From: Aulostomus chinensis
Lineage: Eukaryota > Chordata > Actinopteri > Syngnathiformes > Aulostomidae
Direction: 5' to 3'
DNA: 64,000 nucleotides
Assembly (NCBI GenBank): GCA_037954235.1
Contig: JBBMOA010000015.1
Location: 25,616,569-25,680,568, forward strand
In this document: in pieces, positions 1-12,440 of the stretch
Layout: each line of letters opens with the position of its first letter
How positions within the stretch are numbered: position 1 is the stretch's first letter
Notes under the pieces: model-generated
What the model saw: only the letters and a program-made list of their open reading frames with translations
Database searches by the model: none
What the model was told of the DNA's origin: nothing
Position numbers and translations under genes: made by a program

Positions 1-3000
1 ATCATCTACAATTAAAGCGACTGCATTTACAGTATTTGTACAAAGGTCACATTTTACTCCGCAAGGCTCTTATTTGTTCAAGTGTTCAATAATTAAGAAA
101 AATAATAAGAAATAATGCAAAAAGTCTATGTTTGTTTCACAATTTCAGTGAAATGAAAAAAGAGTAATGATGTAAAAATGAACTTTCCTTTTTAATGTAC
201 CCAATAATTTAGTGGGAGAAAGAACATAGATGATTGCAGAGAATCAGAACTTGGCAGCAGAGGAGAGAGATAATACCTGTGAATTAATGCATCAAGGATA
301 ATTGTGGATTAATTATGATTAATTGACTCCATGCTATTGATCTTTTAGCTTGACCCTGCATGAGAGGATTTTGTTGGCAGGCTTAACAACCGCAAAGAAG
401 ATGTTGGTAATGAGATGGAGACTATAAATGTGGTATAAATCAGTGGGAGCTGCCCTGTTATGAGGCGCTGATATTAGAAGCTGCAGGTCCTCCAGCATTA
501 AGTGAGGGTCAGAGAGTCAAGGAAGACCTCCGTCTAGAGGAGAGCTGAGCAGGGATTCACTGGCAACACTGGCCAGCAACAGATGGGCATGTTCATGTTC
601 ATGCATGGAGCCGATCTCTGATTGGTAAATGTGTGTGCATGGGCTGAGGGAGCAACGTTACTGCTTTCACTGTCACTTCCACTGGAAAAAATGCTTCAAA
701 AACTAGTTTCAGATATGCTTTTTATAATCTAGTTCAGGCTGGGAGAATGCAGGTGACACGGTGGTCAACGCTGCAGGTCGAAGGTCAACTTTGCCGTCAG
801 TTTTTACATTTTTTTATCCGTTTTGCAGGATCAGAAGGCCCATATTCGGTGATGTGGTGGAAAGGGAAAGTTCGCTCGAGAATGTAAATAACCAAACATC
901 CCAACTGCTGAAAGTGCGAAGGCTGTGGTGAAAGCACACAACTGGAACCGTACAATATAAAAGTGTCTGCCCTCCACAACACATGGAGGCAAGCAGCAAT
1001 TCCCAGTTCTCTGTCTGTGCCCCAGTGAGGACGGTAATGTTTTGAAGATGATGCAAAGTCATGTGAGAGTACGACTCTTGCTGTGAAACACTTGTTCATT
1101 TCTTTGATTTGTCCCCATCACGTTCTCATCTCATACACCCTGTGAAGGCACCAGGATAGCCACTTAGGTAGCGTGCGCTTGGGAAAGCTGAGTGGAACCT
1201 TGCCTCTGTTGAGAGCTCGGCTGTTCCGCTGAATGTCTGATCAGTTTGCAGAGTCCACACTTATTTCCTGACCTTAGCTCGACGAGTGAGTTCTCTCATT
1301 CTACACATCAATTGTTCCAGGGAGTTTTTACTCCTATCTTCACTTGATTGTTTGTTATACACAAGGACTCTCAGTGCTGAACTCCTGGTACTCCTCCAAT
1401 CGACTAAATCCTCCTCCTCTTCCTCCTGTCAACAGCTCTTTAAGTAGTTGAGCAATAACATGCAAAAACAACAAGGTAACACTTTACTTGACAGCTGTGG
1501 AGCTTTATGACAACAACATGGCACTTAAAGTATTTGCACTTTCTGTCACCTGTGTATGTTCATTGGATTCATATTATTTTTCTCCAGAGTCTTTTATTCC
1601 TGTAGATCAGAGGCTTTCAAAGAGTGAGGCGGGCGTCCCCAGACAGTTTCAGCAGAAGAATATTGGTTATGAGGAGGACATCATGGAGAACAATCTGAAT
1701 GTACGTGATTTGGTTAAAAATATGGTTCGTACAGGCAGAAGTTTTGGAAGTTTTCGTCCTTGTCAAGAGTCAGAAACTACCTAATGACTCAGGACAGACT
1801 GCTCCGTTGCATTCAGTTAACCTGAATTTATATGAAACAGCAATACTAGGCTAGCTTGGCTAAACAGTTGACTGTGTGGCACAGAAACAAAACTGCCTGC
1901 AAAGGAAGGAGGCGCCTGATTCCAAGCTTTTTGAAAGGAGCATCAACCACCTCGCATGTTGGAAACACCTGCTGGACATGTTCTGTGTTTCAGTTTAAAA
2001 TGAAGAAGAAGCGTGATTTTGAAACTGAGGTACTTCTACCCTGTACACTCTGAAACCTTTGGCCAACATAATATTTGTCATTGTGCACCGTGAAAACGCA
2101 CAAGTGCAGTCACGTGGTCTCTGTTTCAGAGTGGCAGGCCATCATGAAATGAAGAGGACAGGAGGGAGAACCTCTGTGTCTGGTCTACTCTGCTCTGCAC
2201 TTCTCTACTGACAGGTTCCCAGCTTGAGTGTAAAAACATCTGCAGAGAACTGTACCGCGGTGCTAATCCCTCACACCAGAGCTCTTTGGTCTGCGTTTGA
2301 GGGACAGTCGGGTTGGTTTTTGAGTTTTGGAAGCTCATTCAAACTCTGATGAGAAAACTGTGGTCTGCACCGAAATGCCACCAGGATGATACCCTGGTGC
2401 CGGTGTGGGGGGCTGCTGAGTAAGATAGGCTGGTAAGTTAGCTGGTTAAATGTCTCAGGTGACACCACAAAGCACCTGAAAGCAACCAGGAGTGTTTACC
2501 TCCCAGTCTCACTTGAGCTGGACTAACAGGACCAGCACGGACAGCCCAGCAGGGCAGTGCTACTGTGATGACTTGACTGTTTGAAAGAGTGATGCTCCTG
2601 GGAGGATGTCCAAGCTTATATATTACATCCATGAATTACCCTCAAGAGCTGCACTGAATCACGCTGGACAAGACCGAGTAAATATAAATAAGGAATCAGG
2701 CTTGCTGCCTGCTTGCTGCCTGCTCGGCTGCTGCTGCTGCTCTGAACACATATGTTATTAATGTGAGCCCTGACAGGAGATATAATCATTTCTGACAAAT
2801 TAGTTCAGATCATTTTCAGAAAAGGGACGTCTGAGAAGAATGAGGATTTTAGCTTTGACTCCACAATAACTAGATGGTATGATATGATAGGAGATACATG
2901 ATGTTTTTGACATTGTTGTGGTATTCGTGGATTTTATCACCTAATTTAAATAAAACTCCGTCGAGAGTGGTTTCCCGATTTGGATACACAGAATTCAGGA

Positions 3001-3886
3001 ATTGACTCCTCCTGCTCTGAGATGGAGCCATGACAGCTATTAACTGCCAAGCTCCTCATGAAGCTGCTTGTGCTCCAGCCATGAATATGATACCGCTTTT
3101 AAAAGGTTACATTTATGATTAATACATGGTCTGAGATGTGCAGGTGCACATGTGCTGCTCGTCCACTAACCCTGCAGGGAAGGCCTGCGGGGCTCGCATC
3201 AAACTCATCACTTGTTACTAAGCAGATCAACAAGGGGCTTGACGTGATTTATCAAGTCTGCAGTCATGAATGTTAACAAGTTGCTTCATTCAATCTGGCT
3301 GACTTCCAGGCACCTGCTCATCCTCTGACACCGTCCTTCTCTGGTGGGACGGTTCTTCTGTGCTTCCTCCACTGGATCCTTGGTAAACCTGATAAACGGC
3401 TGGTTTTACTTTCCTCAGCAGGAAGCCGGTCGTGTTCTGAGTGGGCGTTGGATTCTGGTCAGGTTTTGTCTTGTCATGGATTCTGTTTGTGACCTTGGAT
3501 TGAGCCTGAGCTGCAACAGAGTATGAGGACCTGCAGACTTCACCTCTGCCTCTGGACGACCTCAGGAATGAGAGTTAGCTTCTCCAAATCAGCAAGCCAC
3601 AGCTCCAGTGAAGGAGTGAAAGTCGTCTGGCTTTGGTGAGCTTGGATCGACTTTGAGACTTGGAGCTTTACAAAAAGAACCATGGTGAAGAGCACAACTA
3701 GACCATCAGCTGATCCGAGCCTCACCTGAACCAGAGTCCAAAAGAGCCCTGACAGAGGCAGGCACACAAATAGGAACAGAAATCTCACGTCACAGGATTT
3801 CTGCAAAAAAGTGTGCAGTAGCCGATTTTGTTAAATCTGGGTGTTGCTGTTGGACTCATATTCATATGCAGGTATTAGAATTCCTG
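1..3886. other. Intronic stretch without recognisable gene or repeat
   Basis: Open frames here are short (up to about 100 codons), lack family signatures and overlap on both strands. The only local peculiarity is a TAAT-rich patch near 276-330, described under findings. Confidence 0.6.
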
Positions 3887-3887
3887 T

Positions 3888-4890
3888 TAAATTCTCCTGA
3901 TAATAACCCTTTTAGTCAGAGAACGCTCCAAATTTGCGGCCCAGTAGAGGCAGGAATGTGGTCACAGGAAGTTGGTACTTTTTTCGTAAGTTTTCAACTC
4001 GCTGGTGATGTTCCAGCCATGTTGACCAAGCTCCTCCACGACCTTTTCATACAAGACGCCAACCTTCACAGTCCCGTGAGGTGGTTATCCATGGTCCTCT
4101 CAGCAGTGCTGGTCAGCGGCTCCCCCGGGGCTCATCTTGCTGAAGTGACGACGTGTCGGAACAATATTCAGCCCTGTGACAGTCAATCAGTTTCAAAACA
4201 GCAGCTCACCGCTCTGGCTGCCAGCAGTGTCGGCGAGCGTTATGTTTACGAGTTTGTGTCATCATCTACACCTTCGGCCACCTCACACCAAGCCAGCACA
4301 TATAAGGCATGGATTCACATAGCAGCGGAGGGGGCAATAGGCTTTCACTCTGGCCCCCGAGCTGCCACTTCGCCCGTCTTTTTTGCGGCTCGGTCCAAGG
4401 TTTCATACAGAGTGCGGCAAATTGGGGGTCAGTTTTAGCCCGGCAATATTCCTCCTCCAAGGGTACACTTTTTGCCACCTCCATTGCTAAGTGAATCCAA
4501 GTCATCAATGTGCAGGCTTGTTGTGAGGTGGACTGAGCTGTCGATGATGATGCAAACTCGTAAACTAAACGCTCATGAAAAAAGTACCTCCAGGTCTGTG
4601 ACAACAACAGCAGCAGCGACAGAGGGAGGTTGGATTGGGACACCACGAGGTTTGCCAGACTGTCACGGGGCTGAATCTTTTCCTGACATATATGTTGTAC
4701 GTCACTGCTCAAGCGCAACTTCGTACTGCACGTCACGTCACATATTTACGCCCCCACAAGTGGTGGCTTTTTCGAAAAGAGGAATATTACGCCTCCATCT
4801 CACACAGACAAGACGGCAAAGTCCCACATCTACTGGGCCGCAAATTTGGTGCATTCTCTGTCTGAAAGGGGCTAATCAGGGCCTAATTAT
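3888..4890. mobile_element. Fold-back (long imperfect inverted repeat) DNA element
   Basis: The left half matches the reverse complement of the right half over almost its whole length. The outer arms share CAGAGAA-GC-CCAAATTTG followed by CGGCCCAGTAG (near 3917-3956 and 4829-4860). The inner arms share GTTTACGAGTTTG-TCATCATC-ACA and GGATTCAC--AGCA (near 4228-4365 and 4440-4578), plus ATTCAGCCC-GTGACAGTC. The arms are about 450 bp with a short centre near 4400. A 190-codon open frame on + (3866-4438) and a 156-codon frame on - (4266-4736) are mirror images of the arms (both contain YEF-SSST and WIH-A), not genes. No clear target-site duplication was seen. The superfamily is unknown; it is probably a non-autonomous element. 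Confidence 0.75.
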
Positions 4891-5159
4891 AAGTACTGCA
4901 TTTTCTTCAGTGCTTCTGTAGCAACAGGGTTATCGTTGATAACGGCGGAGCAAATGTCTGCATGTCTGAACTATGTGTCTACAGGGGGAAAAGCCCCTGA
5001 CACACGAGAGGTGTGTATTTTAGCAGCTTGGTACCCGAGTGTTCCTCGTGTGAGTAACATGGCTGAACATGATAATTTGAGGTGAAAATTCACTTTGTAT
5101 TTGGTCTGAGCACACAGTCAGAGACACGGTTGCTAGCTCAGACCTCTGGGAGTTTGGAG

Positions 5160-5330
5160 TACAACTGCGGCTCTCTCCTGCTCAAAGCAGTAAACTGAGG
5201 CGGTTCGGGCATCTGATTAGAATCCATAATACCCGTCTGGTGTGGGTACACCTTGGGTTGTCCCAGGAGGAGCAAGAAGGAGTAGCTCAGGAGGAAGACG
5301 CATCAGCTTTGTGACCTCACTCGCTGTCTC
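5160..5330 (+). repeat. Probable LINE 3'-region remnant
   Basis: The text TGCTCAAAGCAGTAAACTGA, then GGCGGTTCGGGCATCTGATTAGAATCC, resembles the end of a fish non-LTR retrotransposon second ORF that recurs in many teleost genomes. It is diverged and short, and the assignment is from memory of the pattern only. Confidence 0.35.
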
Positions 5331-6224
5331 CAGAACCAGATACACGGAAGAAAATAGATCGAATGTATTGATTTGGTGATCAGATCCTGACTTAGGAACA
5401 CAAACCAGTGCAAAAAAAGTAACCTTGTGAATGTACTGTCCTGTTTACACTAACCTTAAAGTGATGCTTCATCCAAAAAGCATATTTTGCTCTTCAGGTA
5501 CTCACAAATAGGTGTATTGAGCCCACAGAAACACCTAGTTTGAAGTATATAAAAGCCAAAATACAATTTTTGGTGGATTGTCACTTCAAGTGTAATGATC
5601 TTGAAAGCAGGCATTGCATCGTCCGCAGTGCTCACCAAGGTGTTAGGATGACACCGCCAACCCTCCTGAAGGTGAACACTCCACCTCCCCCAATACAAGA
5701 ACAGAGAGCCTGTCTCGCGCCACTGTAGTGCTCCAGAACTAAATGTATTCCACCCACATTAGCTGAAAACAAATATGTTGACACAGAAAGGCCTCCTAAT
5801 GAATGCATAGATTGGGTTAATTAATAGCCCCATCAGCATAACCGGTGATGCTTAATATAGCATTATGATTATATTGGGGCATTAGGCAGCTCAAGTGTGT
5901 CTTTTTACATCAGGTCATAACAGCACTTCTGCTTTGTTCCTCTCTGAGTAGGAAAGCAGGCACACTCACTGAGAGCTCAGAGGTAAAGCCCCCAAAGATA
6001 TCAACATTAGCATTTTAAAGACAAAGATAAGTCAGGTTATATCCCTGTCAAACACTTTGTGGGTGCATTAACATATAATTGTTTGTGCATTTGTGTCCTA
6101 GCAGTTTTACTAACTCCGCTGCCCATCAAGAAACAATGTTATCTTTCACAGCCGTTAAAAGAGAAGAGCTTGGTAAGATTTCTGAAAGGTGGATAGCAGT
6201 TTGGGCAGATGGGGGGTGGAGATT

Positions 6225-6312
6225 CAAAGCTGTGGTAATCCTGACCAGGTGCCCCCTTTGGTCTTCCCCTTGGTCTGGTCTCCTGAAGCGGAGGATGGAT
6301 GAATGGATGGTG
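6225..6312 (+). repeat. Possible LINE 3'-tail remnant ending in GGATGGAT repeats
   Basis: The run CTGACCAGGTGCCCC followed by GAAGCGGAGGATGGATGAATGGATGG resembles the tail of the same kind of fish LINE as at 5160. Too short for a firm call. Confidence 0.25.
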
Positions 6313-8960
6313 CCAGACTGAGTGCAAAATTCTGTTGAATTCATTCACAAGAGCCACAATGCAAGATCTGGTAATTGAGGTGGTTTACTTACGTTTGTTT
6401 GGACAAGACGTGTTTCAAATCACTTACAGCTTTTGAACTGGCATCTTCCATTTTGTGAGGAAATGAGATACATAAAGGATCAGGTTGGTTGCCGAGGAGG
6501 GAATGTTGATGTGATGAGACGTTGCTGCTTTAGTGTTGCAATGAAACAAGACTGTGTTCATGAATAATGTATAGAAAAATCTGTGAATTACATGTGTAAG
6601 CAGCACAGTTTGAGTTGACACCATTGATCACTTTGAGTGCCCCATTAAATAAAACATCAGAGGACAATGTTTAATCAGTGTCTCTAATCTTGCTATTCAC
6701 CAAACCTACGCTGCGAAGTTGGCGGGGAACAGTTCGCTCCCAGCAGCGGGCTGCTCATCCTCCATCGTCCGACACAACGGGACATCAGTGACAGCAGCCT
6801 CCAGCTCGCTAGCGCCCCCTTCAGCTCCTGGCTGTGAATTATACCACTACTTCCCTCGGACAAGCATGTCTCAGCTCAGTCAGGAAGCGCCTGACACGTT
6901 CACGTGGCTTCCCCCTGCGCACCAAAAACACAGGAGAGTTGGAAACTAAGAGGAGAGCTGCCACAAACTGTCCCAGCAATGAGGTGGGGCCGCTATGAGC
7001 TGCTGCTTTGGCATAGAGTCTGTTATTCTGTCATTTTTATTTTGCTGATTTAATGGTCTGCCTCGTCCAGCATTCCGCTGCCTAAATAATTGACCTGTAA
7101 ATGGGAACTGGCAGTTGGAGTCTGGCCATATTATACACGTTGTTGTTGCAGTGATTAAATGACGTTTAAGCCATTTTTAGTGGTTGTTGTAGATTAATTG
7201 GTGCTAAAAATAGTGTCAAACAGCTGTTCAGCTGACACCATAAAGAGGGAAATTGCTCCACTTCAGTCGTCTTGCCTGCTAGTTGTGTCTCATGTAAAGC
7301 CAAAATAATTCCAAATATTGACACACAGTTTTCTGTTTTTTAATGAACCCTCTAAAAGGAGTCAAATCTTACCTTCCCTCCGAGCACAGTCAGTCACCCA
7401 GCCTGGCTCTCACTCTTTTGTCTCTCTACAGCAAGGAGCCATCTGTGAACAGTGCACATCTAAAAGCAGCTCCCTGGACAGCCCTGGATGTGGGAGTCTT
7501 GTTAGGAAGCATTTCTGCTTCACATGCACAAACAGTCCTTATGTGCTGCTCCAGAGTCAGCAGGGTTGGAATATGTTGACAGCAATTTCCGACCCCATTG
7601 ACTGATCTCCTTCCCATAGATCTAAATGCAGATGCCACTTTAGCTACTGTCCGTCTGACATGTGCCGGTTGAGCACATTATGGACTGAAGTTCCGGGCTT
7701 GGCGACAGAAACTTTTCCAATTGAGATGTGAAAAAAGACGTTTGATACCGAGGTGGCGTTGGACACACTGTGCTCTTATTCAGCAAGTCCATGCTGGGCC
7801 GTGACTTGGAGAGTGGCGTGAGAGCTCTGTTGCGTGAACACTCCCGGCGGCGAGGCTAACTGAGCTGAGTCACTCACATCAGCAACATGAGCAGTGAAGC
7901 CGAAGAAATATTGGTGCTCGTTTAATTGTTAAATGCTGCACACAAGAGAGATCATGTTGCTCAGACAGGTTTCTGAAGCTTGAATGCAGCAGCCTCATAT
8001 ATAAAATAATTACAGAACAATGAGTGATGTCATCAGCATACTGGGACCCGTGAGCTCTCAGGCGGCTCATCAGAAAACAAATGCAACAACTCCCTGGGAC
8101 CCAGTGCTTGTGTTTTCTTACCAGCAGCTGATTAAGTTGAAGGGTTGGTTATAAAACCAGCAGTAACTGCGACTAATTAGTGCTCACTGCCCCGCATCAA
8201 AACGCCACTCAGGAGTTCAAGCCAGTAAATCCCAAGGCTTCTCATAATCTGCAAATAAACTGGTACCAAATGCTTTATACATGAGGGTATTCAACACCGG
8301 TAAAGCAGTTTTTCTGCTATTTCTTATTTGTGGGAGCAAAAGTTGAGGGTTGATGCTGTTACTTGATGGGTCCAGCTGCTAGTTCTTTCTTGCACATTCT
8401 TTTCTCTGTATCTGACAGCTTTTACCTGCCATTTTTAACTTTTGGATAACTGCAAAGATATTAGAAGATCCTCTCAGGTCATCAGTTGTTAGACTTGCAG
8501 GCAGCAGACACGCACAGATGTGGCGTAGAGCTTGACAGGATGCCTGTGCCTTGTTAGGGTTGAGAGAGAACAGGATTGTGCTCATTCTGGGGAGGAGCTC
8601 AGTGACAGGTCAGCTAGGGAAAGAATCAAACGTTTGTTTGGGTTTGATGGGATGGATATTGACAGCTGATGGCTGGCTGCCATCCTTGGAGAGGGGAGCA
8701 GCACAAACCCATCTAAGATGTATGAGAGAATTATGTTCAAATGGTTTGATAGTGATTAATCATCACTCTAAATCTGACTAAACTAGCTGAGACTGAGATG
8801 ACGAGACTACAGTCTCTGAGGTCCACAACTATCCCTTTGCTTTTCTATTGCTCTGCAGTTGGAGAGAGCAGGTTAGTTAAATCAAGCAAATTAAGATCTG
8901 CAATAAAATGGACATCGCACTTTCATGAACATCTAAGTATTGCACCTGAGCCACTGATGT

Positions 8961-8962
<2 letters not shown>

Positions 8963-9014
<52 letters not shown>
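8963..9014. repeat. (AC)26 microsatellite
   Basis: An uninterrupted AC dinucleotide run of about 52 bp is visible directly. Confidence 0.98.
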
Positions 9015-9016
<2 letters not shown>

Positions 9017-9779
9017 CTTTAGACGTTCAGTATATTATTACCAACATTCTATAGCCTATTGTTTTGGGATTAAGCCTCCCATAATGTAGCTTCTATCTTG
9101 TCCTATAACTTATTTTTAACACAATTGAAACATTATTATCTAGGACCAACCTCAAATCCAGCATGTTGACACGCCTCTGCGGTGTCTTATGGCAGTTGTT
9201 CATGTCGTGGGACTCATGCTACACCAGGAGCTTCGCTCTCTGCTCTCGGTGCACCCGTTGTAGAGCATCAAGGCTGCTGGCTGACTTGCAGATGTGCATC
9301 TCAGTCTCGTCAACATCAGTGTTACAGTAATATTGCCAAGCAATCAGCATACCTTCATCAAACGAAAACAGCAAAGAATTGAAGAAAAGGGAATATGTTT
9401 ACTCAGGGCAGCCAAATTACTGATGAATTTTGATGAATGGCGTTTTGAAATATTCTTTCCATCAAAAGAATTACAACAATTTTCACAGCCATGCATGGTT
9501 TTAGCTTGCAACTGAGAGAAGGAGTCACGAGTGAAGGGCAGGGACAGGCTGGCTGCCTCCAGCTTGCTGTTGTGTAAAAGCATACAGGAGAAGGTGGGTG
9601 CTGCTGCTTGTGATTGTATATCAGTGATCGCCGATGCCGTTGTTGCCTACGAGGGTACGAGGAGTGACAGTGTTCCTGTGGCTGAAGATATCAGCCTGCA
9701 CAGTTTAACCTCTCATTTATTTCACATTTACGAAAATATGATTGAAATAATGTGCAAAAATGATCTGTGGTCTTGCAGG

Positions 9780-10152
9780 TTTCCATCCATCCATCCATCC
9801 ATCCATCCATCCATCTATTTTCCACCTCTTCTCCCGTTCAGGGTGGTGGGGGGGTGGAGCCTATCCCAGCAGCCTTCCCCCTGGACAGGTCACCAGTCCA
9901 TGGCAGGGCCAACACATAGAGACAGACAACCATTGGCTCTCCCAGCCACGCCTACGGTCAATTTAGAGTCTGGATTAACCTGGTCCCTCTTGATGTCTTT
10001 GGACTGTGGAGGAAGCTGGAGTACCAGAGAGAACCCAGCAGGAACAGGGAGAACATGGAGACTCACCCAGAAAGACCCCGTGCTGCAGCCGGGGCTCCAC
10101 CCACAACCTTCTTGCTGGGGGGCCACAGTGAGGACCACTGCTCCACCGTGCC
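9780..10152 (-). mobile_element. tRNA-derived SINE, copy 1 (antisense to +)
   Basis: The (CATC)n run at 9781-9813 is the reverse complement of the (GATG)n tail. The body includes CCTGGACAGGTCACCAGTCC, CTACGGTCAATTTAGAGTCT and GGAAGCTGGAGTACCAGAGA, and it ends in a tRNA-like head near 10080-10152. The copy is almost identical to those at 18.8, 24.0 and 28.4 kb. In the head the B-box position reads GGGTGGAGCCCC in sense orientation, rather than GGTTCGANTCC. A 212-codon frame at 9531-10169 runs through it but is repeat sequence, not a gene. Confidence 0.85.
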
Positions 10153-12440
10153 GGTGTCTTGTAGGTTAGCGAAAAAAAAACATGACATGAATAAGGTATT
10201 TCCTGATCATGTCAAAGCTCTACATATTTTCCTCAACATATTTAAGGTTCATCACATCTATTATATTGTTTTTTTTAATGGATTTCTGTCATTTCCCCAC
10301 CTAAGACTGTAAAACAGACGTGGGTTTGTGAGTTGAAGGCATCATCTTTAGTCGTCACACGTCCGCCATATGGCTGCCTGGTAAGGGCCCGCTACCTGCC
10401 CACTATCTGGGCTGCGGCCCCTGCTTCACGGGCCCTGGTGAAATGAGGTAATCTCCTCTGTTCCACCAGGCCCGTGTTCCACAAAGCAAAGCTTCCGATG
10501 ACATTACATTAAACATGAAGCTATCCACAGTGTAAACACAGTCTCCTGGCGACATCTAATTGTGGAGCAACAAGGGTCATGTATTTTTAATGATCCACAC
10601 ATTACTGTCAGAAAGCACATGAGGAAAGAGGAGCAACTGTTTGCTTTTGGTTACAGTTTCACCTCCCGATCTCACATCTCTCCTTCCCTTCCTGCTTTCA
10701 TGGTTCGGAAAAGACTGACAATTTATTTGGATTAAATTTTGTTTGCCGTCTGTGGAGAAGCGATAAGGGAGGAATATATGGTATGTAAAATATTTATCCC
10801 TTCATTTTTCTTCTTCTTGCTCTCTGGAGGGATTTAGCTGGTGAGGCGTAGTTTTATAACAATAACAACCAAAGTCAAACCAGATTTTATATAAATGTTA
10901 ATTATGAATGTATTATTTTCATCAATAATTGTATGATCATAAATAATTAAAAATGCCCTCCATCACATGAAATACATATGGGAGGAGAGGACATATAGTT
11001 AGCAGTTCATTTGGGTTATCTCCATACAATCTCTGGTGTCAAGGATGAAACAGCAGTTTGCCAGATGTATGAAGGATGCACACACACTCATGTGCCCTTT
11101 GCTGCATACGTGGCACAATATTCAAAGGTGAATGTGTGAATCGCGTTCATACTTCAATGTGAACACATGATCTCTGGATCAAGGGTGATCTGGAAATCAA
11201 TGCAAATGCAGGTTGAGTGGTCATGTGTAGAAATGGACATTCAGCCTTGGTTGGAGGTCGTTGCTGGTGCGACTAGAGGATGAGAGAAAGGGTTCCAGTA
11301 CTAAGCAGAGATTTACATGACGTATGAAACTTCTGGCTGGTTGCAGCTGTGCTTCCTCTCAGTCTGTGTGGTTTTAAGTCATCAACTCAGAAACAAATTC
11401 CCCATAAACTCAAGACATAAAACAAAGACTCTGATGAATAAATGATCATTTTGCCACTGAAAGAGATTGTTCTGATTCTGAGGCTCAGTATGAGAGTTGG
11501 CTCATGTGCTACTTCAGGCTGCCGAGGGCTGAGTTACTGAGTTGAAAATTGTACTTTTTTTCTATTCATTAAATTTTCTGTTTCTGTGATGAAATAATTC
11601 AGATCAAGGAATAAAAAAAAACGATTTCCTTTGCTCTGGTAATTGCCACATTAACTTGTGGTGATGATTGAGGGACGATTAATGAAGGAATGACTGAGAT
11701 TTGTAAAAGCCTCATAAATCTCACACATGGGCCTTTGTAGGTGGACAGTTTCAGTTCAAAAACTAAACGGACCGGTTCTCTCGGTCTCCAAGCGGCTGCC
11801 ATCATCCTACACTGGCCACTGAAACTTCTCACTGCTCAAAATAGGTAGCTGCTACCAGCAGGCACGCGCTCAAGAGTAGAAAAACGAATTGATCTCTCTG
11901 GGTGCATTATATTATTTGCATTATTGCCAAAGGCAGTGAGGAAAGAGGAAATAATTGTTTAAAGTCACTGGAGGTCATGAGGAAATCGACAGAACGCAGT
12001 CCTGCTGTCACTGAGTGCACTGGAATGGCAGACTGACAGCTCAGTGGGTGTGTAGCATGTCTGGAATGTTAGCACCATGGCCACCATTTTAAAAGATTTT
12101 GACTACGTTATAATAATCAATATCTGCCAACAGGGAATCCTAAAGTAGGCAAACTGCACTTTAAATTGTTGTGCTAAAATACTGTCTACTACCAGACTCC
12201 TACTGTGAGACAAGCACCTGCAATCTTCAATCATTTATTTCACATCAGCAGTTTGACATCAGAGTGCACAATCATATAGTTCCACTTTGAATGTGAAAAT
12301 GGGTCACCCTGAGAAGCCAGAACGCTTAGAAATGGGGTCCACGCACAGGAAAGCAGTCAACGGTTTACGGATAATGAGACAATCACACACATACAACCCA
12401 CATACGGAGAGTTGCCCTATTCGGCTAAATCCTGATAGCT
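10153..12440. other. Intronic stretch without recognisable gene
   Basis: The stretch is AT-rich, with ATAATTAAAA and TTAATTATGAATG motifs around 10880-10960. No exon, RNA gene or clear repeat was recognised. Confidence 0.5.

Larger units (their letters stand above)
4891..8962. other. Intronic stretch, mostly unremarkable
   Basis: Apart from the two weak LINE-like remnants, I see no gene. The AT-rich, TAAT-containing segments around 5750-5900 and 7080-7220 look low in repeat content and could be conserved non-coding sequence. That is only a guess. Confidence 0.5.

Noticed and set aside
3866..4736. Frames of 190 and 156 codons on opposite strands
   Set aside because: They are mirror translations of the fold-back arms, with no known domain and no splice signals.
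9531..10169. 212-codon + frame, the longest in the window
   Set aside because: Most of it translates the SINE; the same peptide strings recur at the other SINE copies.
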